Part shown: piece by piece, positions 37,233-46,688 of the stretch | How the letters are laid out: every line of letters starts with the position of its first letter | Numbering within the stretch: position 1 is the first letter of the stretch | NCBI RefSeq assembly: GCF_004799515.1 | Contig: NZ_SSMX01000013.1 | Location: 1 to 58,855 of the forward strand | Length of the DNA stretch: 58,855 nt | Reading direction: 5' to 3' | DNA from: Phenylobacterium sp. | GTDB lineage: Bacteria; Pseudomonadota; Alphaproteobacteria; Caulobacterales; Caulobacteraceae | Notes under the pieces: generated by a model | What the model was told of the DNA's origin: nothing | Database searches by the model: none | Seen by the model: only the letters and a program-made list of their open reading frames with translations | Position numbers and translations under genes: made by a program

Positions 37233-38696
37233 CTAGCGGACCGCCTGGGTGTCGCCGAGGACGCAAGGCAGGGTGCGCGCCATGATCGTCAGATCCAACC
37301 ACAGGGACTGACGCTCGACATATTCGAGGTCCAGCGACACCCGCCGGCGCACCGCCTCAGGCGTATCCACCGGCCCGCGCGACCCGTTCACCGCGGCCCA
37401 GCCGGTCAGGCCGGGCTTCATGCGATGGCGGTGGGCATAGCTTTCCACTAACTTCGAGGCCTCCGCCCCCCCGGTCAGCATGCCGATGGCGTGGGGCCGC
37501 GGGCCGACCAGGGACATCTCGCCGCGGATCACGTTCCACAGTTGGGGCAACTCGTCGAGGCTTGTGCGGCGCAGGAAACCGCCCACCTTGGTGACCCGGT
37601 CATCGTTGGCGGTGACCTGCCGGGCGGCGGCGTAGTCGCTCGCCTCGGTGCGCATGGAGCGGAACTTCCAGACCAGCACCTCTTCGTTCATGTAGCCGTG
37701 ACGGCGCTGCTTGAACAAGATCGGTCCTGGGCTGTCCAGGCGGATGGCGACGGCGATCGCCACCAGCGCGGGAGCCAGCACGATCAGGGCGCCGACGCTG
37801 AAGGCGATGTCCACCGCCCGCTTCAGCGCGCCCTGCACCACGCCCCGGCGCACGGCGGAGAGGTGCGCGAGCGGCATGTCCAGCAGCCGCTCCTGTGCGG
37901 CGTGTTCGCGTGCGGGGTCGAAACCGTCCATCAGGAGGCTGATCTCATTGGGGCAGGGCGCCAGTTCGGCGATCAGCTCGGCGATGCGCGCCGTGGCGTT
38001 GGACGGCACGGCGACCACGATGCGGTCGATAAAGGGCAGCAGGCGGTGCGACTTCACATCGGCGGTGCGGCCCAGCACGGGCACGCCGAAGATGTGCTTG
38101 GGCGCGCGCTCGCCGCGGTCGTCGAAGACGCCCAGGATGTTGACGTCGCCCTTGGCCAGCGCCAGGGCCACCAGCCGCTGGGCGGCCGCCGTGGCGCCCA
38201 CGATCAGGAGGTTCGGGGTCAGCACGCCGCGCCGGCGCAGTCTCGCCACATAGACGAACCAGAAGACGTGCGAGGCGCAGAGCAGCGGCGTCGCCGTCAG
38301 GCACCAGTCGACGATGCCGAGGGTGCTTTCGGCCTTGGCCGCCCCGCTGGACGTCAGGGCGACGAAGGCCAGCATCGCCAGCCCCGATCCGCCCACCGCG
38401 CCCAGCACGCGGTAGAGGTGCGCCCCCAGGCGTTCGCGGGCGGTCAGCTGGTAGGCCTCCACGCCCTTCAGGCCGATGGCGACCAGCACGGAGGCGGCGA
38501 TCAGCAGCAGGTTCGGGTCGAGCAGGGCGTCGCCCCGGCATTTGATCTGGAACAGGCCCAGCAGCAGCAGCAGGTCGCAGGCCTGCACAAGGCGGGCGAG
38601 GGCGCCGCCCCGCAACCGCGAGCGGGCGCTCGCCAGCCGCTCAGGGCGAAGAGGGCCCCTGCGGTTCTGTGGGGCCGGTTCGGGTTCAATCGCCAT
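37233..38696 (-). CDS. Undecaprenyl-phosphate glucose-type phosphotransferase (long form)
   Basis: A 487-residue WcaJ-like initiating transferase. It has four N-terminal membrane segments, a central Rossmann-like CoA-binding-type domain ([14 protein letters not shown] to about residue 270), then a fifth hydrophobic helix and the catalytic domain with [42 protein letters not shown] and [15 protein letters not shown]. It is the second initiating enzyme in the locus, the other being the short form at 33900. It is divergent from a GT2 gene. Confidence 0.93.
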   Translation of the reverse strand: MAIEPEPAPQNRRGPLRPERLASARSRLRGGALARLVQACDLLLLLGLFQIKCRGDALLDPNLLLIAASVLVAIGLKGVEAYQLTARERLGAHLYRVLGAVGGSGLAMLAFVALTSSGAAKAESTLGIVDWCLTATPLLCASHVFWFVYVARLRRRGVLTPNLLIVGATAAAQRLVALALAKGDVNILGVFDDRGERAPKHIFGVPVLGRTADVKSHRLLPFIDRIVVAVPSNATARIAELIAELAPCPNEISLLMDGFDPAREHAAQERLLDMPLAHLSAVRRGVVQGALKRAVDIAFSVGALIVLAPALVAIAVAIRLDSPGPILFKQRRHGYMNEEVLVWKFRSMRTEASDYAAARQVTANDDRVTKVGGFLRRTSLDELPQLWNVIRGEMSLVGPRPHAIGMLTGGAEASKLVESYAHRHRMKPGLTGWAAVNGSRGPVDTPEAVRRRVSLDLEYVERQSLWLDLTIMARTLPCVLGDTQAVR

Positions 38697-38856
38697 GGCG
38701 CAACCCTCTAGCAGCCGCGCCTGAGTATCCGGTTAACCTCGCGACGTTTGCGCCGGTGGCGTGAGCCGGCAACTCGGTATAGAGCCCGGGTCATCAGGGA
38801 CGGCGGACGCCACGGTCGCGTGCGCTCTCGCGTCCAGCCAAAGCGAGCATTCCGAC

Positions 38857-39810
38857 GTGGCGAACCCTCCGACGGTGTCGGTCGTGATCCCGCTCTACAA
38901 CAAGCGATCCACCATCGGGCGTTCACTGGCCTCCGTGCTCGCCCAGACCTTCGGCGACTTCGAGGTCATCGTGGTCGACGATGGCTCGCAGGATGACGGG
39001 GCGGACTACGTCGCGGCGCAGTTTGCCGACCCGCGGGTGCGTCTGCACCGGCAGGCCAACGCCGGGCCCGGCGCGGCGCGCAACGCCGGTCTGACCCTGA
39101 GCCGCGGACCCTTCATCACCTTCCTCGACGCCGACGACGACTGGCGGCCGGTCCTGCTCGAGACCGCCGTGGCCGAACTTGCCGCCCACCCCGAGTGCGC
39201 GGTCTTCACCGCCGCCTACCTGCGCGAACCCGAGGGCGTGGACCGTTGGGCCGAGCTGTACGCCCGCGGGTTCGCCGAAGGGCCCTGGCGGCTTCTGCCG
39301 GCGATCCCGCCGGCCGAACTCCTGGATTGCGTCGCCGCCTTCCATGCCTGCACAGCGGTGTACCGGCGTGAGACGGTCGCCCGCTACGGCGGCTTCTACG
39401 CCAAGGACCGCTGCACCCTGGGCGAGGATTCCTACCTCTGGATCCAGATCCTGCTGAACGACCCAATCTACCGGCACATGACGCCGCTCGGGCGCTATCA
39501 CATGGAGGATTCCGAGCTGGGCATCGGCGCGCGGGGCCGGAACCTGCCGCTGGAGCCGGCCCTCACCGATCCGGGGCCGATCCGCGCGGTCTGCCCGCCG
39601 GACCTGCGCGGCGTGCTCGAACTTTGGTTCGCCCAGCAGGCGGCGCGCACGGCCTTCATGCAGCTGGCGCGAGGCGATGCGGACAAGGCGGCCTGGCTGG
39701 TGAAGGCCTTCCCGGCGGTGCGCGGCCTGGGGCTCGACTATCTGAAGCTTCGCCTGCGCCTGATGAACCCGGGGCTCTGGAGCGGCCTCAAGCGGCTGGC
39801 CGGACGGTAG
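38857..39810 (+). CDS. Family 2 glycosyltransferase
   Basis: A GT-A fold transferase adding a sugar during surface-glycan assembly. With the GTG at 38857 it begins NPPTVSVVIPLYNKRSTIG, the normal GT2 opening (317 residues). The frame also has a GTG at 38761, which would add 32 low-complexity residues, so the start is uncertain. Motifs: EVIVVDDGSQDDGA, GPGAARNAGL, FLDADDDW (metal DxD) and an acceptor region with GEDSYLWIQIL. Donor and acceptor sugars cannot be read. It converges on the next GT2 with a 3-base gap. Confidence 0.88.
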   Translation: MANPPTVSVVIPLYNKRSTIGRSLASVLAQTFGDFEVIVVDDGSQDDGADYVAAQFADPRVRLHRQANAGPGAARNAGLTLSRGPFITFLDADDDWRPVLLETAVAELAAHPECAVFTAAYLREPEGVDRWAELYARGFAEGPWRLLPAIPPAELLDCVAAFHACTAVYRRETVARYGGFYAKDRCTLGEDSYLWIQILLNDPIYRHMTPLGRYHMEDSELGIGARGRNLPLEPALTDPGPIRAVCPPDLRGVLELWFAQQAARTAFMQLARGDADKAAWLVKAFPAVRGLGLDYLKLRLRLMNPGLWSGLKRLAGR

Positions 39811-39813
39811 GGC

Positions 39814-40824
39814 TCAGGCGGCCTGCGCCTTGAACTTCGCCGCGCCGCGGGCGATCGCCTGGCGCCGCAGATGATAGAGGCCGCGCCGGGTGAGCCCGAT
39901 GGCGGTGAAGCCCACGAACAGCAGCCACTGGACGGCCGCCGTGAGATTGAGAACTGCGGGGCCCGCGCGCACCAAGGACGGGGTCTTCCCATCGCGGTTC
40001 ATGTAATGGACGCTCTTCACGCTGTCCAAATAGGCCATGGTCTCGCCGATGGCGTAGTAATAGTTGAACACATACTGCCGGGACTGCCGTTTCGAGACGA
40101 TGTGGTGCCGGACCCTGGCGCCCGGGACCCACCAGCCGATGATCCCGGTGTTCATGAGGTGGAACAGCATCTCGGTCTCTTCGCCGGTGCGCCGGAAATT
40201 CGGCGAGGGGCCGAGGTTGTTGTCGAACCGGACCGCCTTCTGCGCCGCGGTGCGGATCGCCATGTTGGCGCCGAAGGGCATGCGGTCCCCCTCGAACGAG
40301 AGCGGAATCTCCACCGGGCCGAGGTCGCGCCGCGCCACCACGTCGGCTAACGGCCAGAGTGGCGCCAGGCGCGCGAACCAGGCCGGGGTCGGCGGCTCCA
40401 GCAGAGGCTCGACCACGCCGCCGAACAGCGAAGCCTCGGGATGGCGCTTGAAGGCGTCGAGATAGGCCGTCAGCCAGTCGGGGCTCACCTCCACATCGTC
40501 GTCGACCCAGCAGGTGTAGACGCCGCGCGTTTCGTCGAACACCCGGTTGCGCGCGTTGGCGACGCCGGCCTGGGGTTCGACCACATAGCGGATCGGCAGC
40601 CGATCGGCGAAGCCCATCGCGGTCTCGCGGGTGTTGTCGGTGCTGCCGTTGTCGACGACCAGCACCTCCCAGGCGAGGCCGGCGGGCACGTCCATGCGCG
40701 CGAAGGATCCCAGGAGCGTGGCCAGCTCCGGAGCCCGGTTGCGGGTGCAGACGCAGACCGTCACATCAAGCTGTTCGGCGGCCAATCCTGAAGCGTCCTC
40801 ATGCTCGCGGGAGACCCTCTCCAC
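39814..40824 (-). CDS. Family 2 glycosyltransferase with C-terminal membrane segment
   Basis: A 336-residue GT-A transferase. Seen: VTVCVCTRNRAPEL, VLVVDNGSTDNT, GVANARNRVFDE, CWVDDDVEVSPDW (DxD), GANMAIR and EETEMLFHLMNTG in the acceptor part. A hydrophobic segment near residues 290-315 (AAVQWLLFVGFTAIGL) probably anchors it to the inner membrane. It is convergent with the upstream GT2 and divergent from the WbsX-like gene. Specificity unknown. Confidence 0.9.
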   Translation of the reverse strand: MERVSREHEDASGLAAEQLDVTVCVCTRNRAPELATLLGSFARMDVPAGLAWEVLVVDNGSTDNTRETAMGFADRLPIRYVVEPQAGVANARNRVFDETRGVYTCWVDDDVEVSPDWLTAYLDAFKRHPEASLFGGVVEPLLEPPTPAWFARLAPLWPLADVVARRDLGPVEIPLSFEGDRMPFGANMAIRTAAQKAVRFDNNLGPSPNFRRTGEETEMLFHLMNTGIIGWWVPGARVRHHIVSKRQSRQYVFNYYYAIGETMAYLDSVKSVHYMNRDGKTPSLVRAGPAVLNLTAAVQWLLFVGFTAIGLTRRGLYHLRRQAIARGAAKFKAQAA

Positions 40825-40971
40825 CGCGCCCCGGAGCCCGGCCTAGCATCTTCCGCCGGGCCAAGCGAGACGCCGGCGCCTCGAAAAAGGCCTTCGCGCG
40901 CAGGCCGTTAGGCGCGAAGCAACAAACGGTCGTCATAAGGGGCTGCATACTTGGGCGGGACGGAATCTCCA

Positions 40972-42219
40972 GTGAGCGCAGCGTTGAACAGCTCGGCCGA
41001 ACTTGCGATGGTCCGCCCCGTGGAACCCCCGGCGCCGATGACATCTCCGCTCGCCCGTGTCCTGGCCTTCTACCTGCCGCAGTTCCATCCGACGCCGGAG
41101 AACGACCTGTGGTGGGGCAAGGGCTTCACCGAGTGGACCAACGTCGCCAAGGCCAAGCCGCTGTACCCCGGCCACGTCCAGCCGCGCCTGCCGGCCGACC
41201 TGGGCTTCTACGACCTGCGGGTGCCGGAGGTGCGCGAGCGCCAGGCCGAGCTCGCCCGCGCGGCCGGCGTCGAGTCCTTCTGCTACTGGCACTACTGGTT
41301 CGGCGACGGCCGGCGCATCCTGGAGCGCCCGTTCGAGGAGGTGGTCGCCAGCGGCCAGCCCGATTTCCCGTTCTGCCTGGCCTGGGCCAACCAGACCTGG
41401 ACCGGCATCTGGCACGGCGCGGCCGGCCGGACCCTGATCGAGCAGACCTACCCGGGCGCCGCCGACCGTGAGGCGCACTTCAACTGGGCGCGGCGCGCCT
41501 TCGAGGACCCGCGCTACAGCCGCGTCGACGGCAAGCCGATCTTCGTCGTCTTCTCGCCCAGCCACATGCCCTCGACGGCCGAGTTCGTGGACCACTGGCG
41601 GGAGCTCGCCCACAAGGCGGGTTATCCGGGCATGTATTTCGTGGGGGTCTCCGACGCCTACGACCAGAATACCGAACGCTATCGCCTGCCGATGCTGGAT
41701 CCCTTCGACGCGGTGACCATCCTGGGGCCGCAGGACTACATCGCCACCCATGGGGCGCGCGAGAAGTGGGGCCTGAAGCGGCGTCTGCGGGAACGCAACC
41801 TGGGCCGCTTCAACCGCCTCCGGCCGAAGACCTGGGCCTATCCCACGCGGATCGACTTCGCCGAGGTCGTCGACCACGCCTTCGAGGACATGCCCGACGG
41901 CGACCGCTTCCTGCCGGCGGTGCTGTCCGGCTGGGACAATACGCCGAGGTCATCGCAGCGGGGCGTGGTCTACGAGAACTCCACGCCGGAGCTCTTCGAG
42001 CGTTATATGGAAAAGGCGGTCGCGCGGCTGGCCGGCCATCCGAAGGAACAGCGGATCGTCTTCCTGAAGGCCTGGAACGAATGGGCCGAGGGCAACATCG
42101 TCGAACCCGACGCGATCCACGGCCACGGCTTCCTCGACGCCATCCGCAAGGCCGTGCTGCCCGGCGCGGCGACGGCTGCAGCCGAGGCGGCGCGGTCCGA
42201 GACCGGTCCGCATGGCTGA
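40972..42219 (+). CDS. WbsX-type glycosyltransferase / GH99-like domain protein
   Basis: A roughly 415-residue protein of the family named after WbsX of O-antigen loci, with a GH99-like TIM-barrel fold. Diagnostic segments: AFYLPQFHPTPENDLWWGKG, GFTEWTNVAKAKPLYPGH, FCYWHYWFGDGRRILERP, WANQTWTG and KAWNEWAEGN. The start is unclear: GTG at 40972 has GGGACGGA upstream, but ATGs at 41008 and 41038 also fit. The stop overlaps the flippase start by eight bases. Whether it makes or cleaves glycosidic bonds is unproven in this family. Confidence 0.86.
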   Translation: MSAALNSSAELAMVRPVEPPAPMTSPLARVLAFYLPQFHPTPENDLWWGKGFTEWTNVAKAKPLYPGHVQPRLPADLGFYDLRVPEVRERQAELARAAGVESFCYWHYWFGDGRRILERPFEEVVASGQPDFPFCLAWANQTWTGIWHGAAGRTLIEQTYPGAADREAHFNWARRAFEDPRYSRVDGKPIFVVFSPSHMPSTAEFVDHWRELAHKAGYPGMYFVGVSDAYDQNTERYRLPMLDPFDAVTILGPQDYIATHGAREKWGLKRRLRERNLGRFNRLRPKTWAYPTRIDFAEVVDHAFEDMPDGDRFLPAVLSGWDNTPRSSQRGVVYENSTPELFERYMEKAVARLAGHPKEQRIVFLKAWNEWAEGNIVEPDAIHGHGFLDAIRKAVLPGAATAAAEAARSETGPHG

Positions 42220-43720
42220 CGAGCCAGCCCCTCAGATCCACTCCACCTTCGACAAACAGGATCTCAAACGGCGGTCCCTGAGGGGCGGGATCGCGACGGT
42301 CGCCTCCCAGGGCGTCAAGTTCGGGCTGAAATTCGGGTCGACCCTGGTCCTGGCCCGGCTGCTCAGCCCGCCGGAATTCGGCATCGTCGCCATGGTCGCT
42401 CCGATCCTGGCCTTCGTGACAACGCTCAACGACCTGGGCTACACCCAGGCCATCATCCAGCACCGCGACCTGAGCAAGGCGCAGATCTCCAGCCTGTTCT
42501 GGATCAACCTCTTGATGAGCGTCGGCCTGGCGGCGGTCCTGGTGATCGCCTCGCCGCTCGTGGGGTGGATCTATCACGAGCCGCGCCTTCCGCCGCTCCT
42601 GCTGACCATGGCGAGCCTGGTGATCCTGGGCACGCTCTCGATGATCCCCTCGGCCCTGCTGTTGCGCGACATGCGGTTCAACCAGCAGGTCTCCGTCGAC
42701 CTGGTCGGCGTGACCGTCAGCATCGCCGTGACCATCGCCGCAGCGATGATGGGGTTCAGCTACTGGTCCATCGTGATCGGCCAGATCGCCAACGCGGTCA
42801 CCAACCTGATCCTGCTGGCCATCCTGACCCGTTGGCGCCCGCAGTGGCCGAGGCGCGGCGTCGAGATCGGACACGTGGTCCGGTTCGGGGCCAACCTGAC
42901 CGGGGTGAATATCGCCGGCTATTTCAGCTCCACCGCCGACAACATGATCATCGGCGCGGTGGCCGGTAAGACGCCCCTCGGCCTCTATGACCGCAGCTTC
43001 AACCTCGTCGTCCAACCGATCAACCAGCTCATGGCGCCGGTGAGCCGGGTCGCGCTGCCGCTGCTCTCGCGGCTGAGGGAGGATCCCCAGCTCTACCGCG
43101 ACACCTACCTCAACATGGTGCGCATCGGGCTCAGCTTCACCATGCCGCTGATGGTGGCCTGCATGGTGCTCGCCGCGCCCATGGTCCACTTCCTGCTGGG
43201 CCCGAAATGGCAGGCCGCGGGCCCGATCCTGGCCTGGATCTCATTCGGCGGCCTGGTCGCGCCGCTGACGACGACGTCGGGTTGGGTCTTCGCCACGCGG
43301 GGCCGCACCGATCAGCAACTGCGGGTCACCCTGGTGACGGCGGCGCTCAGCATCGCGTCCTTCGCCATCGGCGTGCACTGGGGCGCGGTCGGCGTCGCGG
43401 AGGCGTCGGCCCTGTCGTTCACCTTCCTGCAGACCCCGCTGGTCGTCTGGGGCAGCACACGGGACTGCGCGGTGCGGTTCGCCGACATGGCGGGCGCGGT
43501 CTGGCCGCTGATCGTGGCCGCCGCCGCGGCGGGCGGGGCGCTCTATCTGAGCCTGGGTTTCTGGCAGTCCTGGCGCTTGGCGATCGCCCTGGGGCTTTGC
43601 TACCTGATCTTCGGCGCCGTGGCTTTTCTGCTGCCGGGCGGCCGGGCCATGTACCGGACGATCATCGGGTTGGCCTCGTCGCTGCGTCCAGGGCGGGCGA
43701 AGGCCGTGTCGCAGCCGTAG
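42212..43720 (+). CDS. Wzx/MOP-type polysaccharide flippase
   Basis: A 502-residue membrane protein with about 14 helices. It matches the WzxC-like branch: LKRRSLRGGIATVASQGVKF, ARLLSPPEFGIVAMV, DLGYTQAIIQ and YSYWSIVIGQ-type segments with LGLYDRSFNLVVQPINQLM. It would flip lipid-linked repeat units to the periplasm. It overlaps the WbsX-like gene by eight bases, so the two are coupled. No Wzy-like polymerase or export channel is found beside it. Confidence 0.92.
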   Translation: MADEPAPQIHSTFDKQDLKRRSLRGGIATVASQGVKFGLKFGSTLVLARLLSPPEFGIVAMVAPILAFVTTLNDLGYTQAIIQHRDLSKAQISSLFWINLLMSVGLAAVLVIASPLVGWIYHEPRLPPLLLTMASLVILGTLSMIPSALLLRDMRFNQQVSVDLVGVTVSIAVTIAAAMMGFSYWSIVIGQIANAVTNLILLAILTRWRPQWPRRGVEIGHVVRFGANLTGVNIAGYFSSTADNMIIGAVAGKTPLGLYDRSFNLVVQPINQLMAPVSRVALPLLSRLREDPQLYRDTYLNMVRIGLSFTMPLMVACMVLAAPMVHFLLGPKWQAAGPILAWISFGGLVAPLTTTSGWVFATRGRTDQQLRVTLVTAALSIASFAIGVHWGAVGVAEASALSFTFLQTPLVVWGSTRDCAVRFADMAGAVWPLIVAAAAAGGALYLSLGFWQSWRLAIALGLCYLIFGAVAFLLPGGRAMYRTIIGLASSLRPGRAKAVSQP

Positions 43721-43731
43721 CCGGCGTCGCG

Positions 43732-44811
43732 TCAGGCGGGTTTTAAGGCGAGACGCGCGATCCTGCGCTTGAAGGTGATCCTCAGGGGCTCGCCAACGAA
43801 CTTGTGGGTGACCGCCGCCAAGGCCACACATGCCACGGACAGCACGGCAAACTCGACGATGTGCGGGAGGTGTTCGTGCCAGCGCATCTCGTAGATCAGC
43901 GGAAAGTGCCAAAGGTAGATCTCGTAAGAGATCGTTCCTAGCCAGACCAGCCAGGAGGCGCGCAGGGCGGCCGGCTGGGCCCGGACCACGCCAATAATGA
44001 GCCAGGCGGACAGGACGCTCTGGCCAGTCATCTGGACGGCGTAGGGTGCAGGGGTGGTCGCAGGCGGCAACAGCATCTCCACGCCCAGCAGTAGCGCGGG
44101 GATCCACCAGGTGCGGGCCGCCACCGATCCCCCGGCCGCCGGCCGCGGCGCGACGGCGATGGCCGCGCCGAGAAGCAGGCCGTCGAAATGGGTGTCGAGG
44201 CCGTTATAGATGCGTGAGACGCTCGCGCCGGAGGCGGCGAGGGCGAGGCGCCAGGCCATGTCCGCGGCCGCCAGGCCGAGCAGCCACCGCTCGGGGTGTT
44301 GCGGCTTCAAGGCGCCCAGCAGCACCACAGCGAACGGCCAGATCAGATAAAACTGCAGCTCGATCCCCAGCGACCAAGTGTGGCTCATGGCCTGGTCCTG
44401 GAACAGGTTGAACGCCCGCACCCAGTTCATTGTGTAGGTCGCTGCGGCTAGGATGTTCAGCAGGGCCACGGACCGTGCGGCGCCGTGCTTCACGACCAGG
44501 ACGAAGGCCAGATAGGTCGCAAGCACGGTGAAGAGTGCGGGCCCCAGGCGCACAATCCGGGAGGCCTGAAACGTCCAATAGCGCAGTGGACGCCCAGCGT
44601 CCCGGGCGCGGGCCAAGATCGAGGTGATCAGATAGCCGCTGATAACGAAGAACACATCGACGCCGAGGCCGGCGTTGGGCGACAGGTCGGTGTGGCAGAG
44701 CAGGACCGCAAAGGCGCTCAGCGCCCGCAGGCCGTCCAGCTCTGGCACATAGCCATGAGGCGCCGAGGGGACGGGAAGCGGCTCGCCGGCGCTCTGGGCT
44801 TGTGAGATCAT
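43732..44811 (-). CDS. Acyltransferase family 3 (OafA-like)
   Basis: A 359-residue membrane O-acyltransferase with about ten helices. Typical start PELDGLRALSAFAVLLCHTD (D-G-L-R-A and the functional His), then VDVFFVISGYLITSIL, a YW...ASRIVRLGPAL segment and SHTWSLGIELQFYLIWP. It probably acylates sugars of the glycan made here. It converges on the flippase gene with 11 bases between stops and lies downstream of the GtrB-like gene on the minus strand, 22 bases away. Confidence 0.91.
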   Translation of the reverse strand: MISQAQSAGEPLPVPSAPHGYVPELDGLRALSAFAVLLCHTDLSPNAGLGVDVFFVISGYLITSILARARDAGRPLRYWTFQASRIVRLGPALFTVLATYLAFVLVVKHGAARSVALLNILAAATYTMNWVRAFNLFQDQAMSHTWSLGIELQFYLIWPFAVVLLGALKPQHPERWLLGLAAADMAWRLALAASGASVSRIYNGLDTHFDGLLLGAAIAVAPRPAAGGSVAARTWWIPALLLGVEMLLPPATTPAPYAVQMTGQSVLSAWLIIGVVRAQPAALRASWLVWLGTISYEIYLWHFPLIYEMRWHEHLPHIVEFAVLSVACVALAAVTHKFVGEPLRITFKRRIARLALKPA

Positions 44812-44833
44812 GTCACCAGGAAGCCTCGGATAC

Positions 44834-46027
44834 TCAGGCGTCGGGCGTCACCGGCCGGCGGGCGACCGGGATCTCGATCAAGCCGGTGAGGAAGGCGAGG
44901 GTGGCAAGCTGCAGGCCGGCCGCCGCCAGGGTCATGGAAATGATCATCACCCGCATCAGGAACTCACCCTCCAGCCGGCCGAAGCCGATCAGGGCCCAGG
45001 AGATCACCCCGTAGAGCACGCCGATGCCGCCCAGCACGAAGAGAGCGCCGCCGATCAGCAACAGGGACTCCAGTGAGGCCCGCGCCCCGAGCTTCAGCCC
45101 CTGGGTCTGGTCGGGGAGCAGGCCGTTCAGGATGCCGTAACGGCGGGCCAGGACCGAGGCGGTCACGAACTGGATGCCGACGATCACGCTGATGCTGGTG
45201 GCCAAGAGGGTGTGGGTGTCGAGGGTCACGTGCCGCGCCACGCGAACCGGCCCGGGCAGGAGGACGAGGCCGCCCAGCACGCCGATGGCGATCAGCACCA
45301 GGCCCGGGAACAGGAACAGCCAGCTCGGACTGTAGAGCAGCAGGAAGCGCAGGTGGCGCCAGCCGTCGCGCCAGGTGCGCAGGTGCGGCGGGCGCGAGCG
45401 GCCATCCGGCTTCAGCGTCGTCGGCACCTCGTCGATAGAATAGGAGGCCAGCGCCGCGCGGACCACGAACTCGCTGGCGAACTCCATGCCGGTGGCGTTC
45501 AGGTGCAGCTCGCGGATGCGCGCGGTGTTGAAGCCGCGCAGGCCGCAGTGGAAGTCACCGGCCGGCACCTTGAACAACAGGCGCCCGATCGCGGTCAGCA
45601 CCGGGTTGCCGAGGTACTTGTGCAGGAAGGGCATGGCGCCGGGGGCGATGCCGCCCTTGAAGCGGTTGCCCATGACCACGTCCTTGCCCGCGCGCAGGCG
45701 TTCGACGAAGGGGTCGAGGCGTTCGAAGTCGTAGGAGTCGTCGGCGTCGCCGAAGATCACGTAGCGGCCGAGCGCCGCCTCGATGCCGCCGATGAGGGCC
45801 GCGCCATAGCCGCGGCGCGGGATGGCCACCACCCGCGCGCCCAGGCCGGCCGCGATCGCCTGCGAGCCGTCGGTGCTGCCGTTGTCGGCGATCAGCACCT
45901 CGCCGGAGATGCCGGTGCGCTTCAGGAAGCCCTGGGCCTTTTCGATGCAGACCGCCAGGGTCTCCGCCTCGTTGAGGCAGGGCATCAGGATCGTCAGCTC
46001 AAGGGCCGAGCCTGCATCACCGGACAT
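44834..46027 (-). CDS. GtrB/DPM-like family 2 glycosyltransferase with membrane domain
   Basis: A 397-residue protein with an N-terminal GT-A domain and a C-terminal membrane part of about four helices (from residue 230). Motifs: TILMPCLNEAETLAVC, VLIADNGSTDGSQ, GYGAALIGGIEAA, FGDADDSYDF (DxD) and VMGNRFKGGI. This is the arrangement of bactoprenol-linked sugar transferases (GtrB, ArnC, dolichol-phosphate mannose synthase), which charge undecaprenyl phosphate with a single sugar. It is divergent from gtrA-like and methyltransferase genes, fitting a Gtr-type modification system. Confidence 0.9.
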   Translation of the reverse strand: MSGDAGSALELTILMPCLNEAETLAVCIEKAQGFLKRTGISGEVLIADNGSTDGSQAIAAGLGARVVAIPRRGYGAALIGGIEAALGRYVIFGDADDSYDFERLDPFVERLRAGKDVVMGNRFKGGIAPGAMPFLHKYLGNPVLTAIGRLLFKVPAGDFHCGLRGFNTARIRELHLNATGMEFASEFVVRAALASYSIDEVPTTLKPDGRSRPPHLRTWRDGWRHLRFLLLYSPSWLFLFPGLVLIAIGVLGGLVLLPGPVRVARHVTLDTHTLLATSISVIVGIQFVTASVLARRYGILNGLLPDQTQGLKLGARASLESLLLIGGALFVLGGIGVLYGVISWALIGFGRLEGEFLMRVMIISMTLAAAGLQLATLAFLTGLIEIPVARRPVTPDA

Positions 46028-46262
46028 GAACCAAAACCCCCGCTATCCTTCAATGGCCGACCCGTTTCGGGACGGTCCGGCCGCAAGACGAACCCAGGCC
46101 GCCGCCGACGTCGCCGGGCGCCCCTCGCTAGCAAGACCCTTGCCATGGGACGCGTTCACAACCTCTTGCCTTGGGGCGCGTAGGCTCAAGCCGCTCGCAC
46201 CTTTCGCCGCCCCGGGTTATCGAACTTCGCTCAGTTTGGAAATCGCGTATGGATGACTGTCG

Positions 46263-46688
46263 ATGAACGCCCTCCGCACCGCCGCTGACCTGATCCGGCG
46301 TCATGCGAAGTTCGTGCGTTTTGTGGTCTCCGGCGGCGGCTGCGCCTTCCTGTTCTTCTGTCTCTACTATGCCGGCGTCTCGCTGGGCGTGCGGCCCTTC
46401 GCCGCCAACCTCATCGCTTACGCGCTCGCGTTCTCCGCCGGCTATCTCCTGCAGCGCAGCTGGACGTTCGGCGGGCGCCATCGCCACCAGAGCGCGCTGC
46501 CGCGCTACGCCATCGTCCAGGTCTGTTGCGCGCTCCTGACCAGCGGCGTTACCGAGATCGCAACACCTCACCTGCAGATACCGAAGCTAGCCCTGTCGCT
46601 CGTAGCGACGATCATCGCCGGCGGCGCCAGCTACGTCGCCTCCCTCTTGTGGGTCTTTCCCGATGGCGACGCCGAACACCCAGTATAA
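46263..46688 (+). CDS. GtrA-family membrane protein
   Basis: A 141-residue protein with four membrane helices, matching GtrA in the opening KFVRFVVSGGGCAFLFFCLYY, ANLIAYALAFSAGYLLQRSWTF and the basic tail after helix 4. GtrA proteins are proposed to flip an undecaprenyl-phosphate-linked monosaccharide made by a GtrB partner; the divergent gene at 44834 is that kind of enzyme. The 3' end overlaps the methyltransferase gene by 26 bases. Confidence 0.9.
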   Translation: MNALRTAADLIRRHAKFVRFVVSGGGCAFLFFCLYYAGVSLGVRPFAANLIAYALAFSAGYLLQRSWTFGGRHRHQSALPRYAIVQVCCALLTSGVTEIATPHLQIPKLALSLVATIIAGGASYVASLLWVFPDGDAEHPV

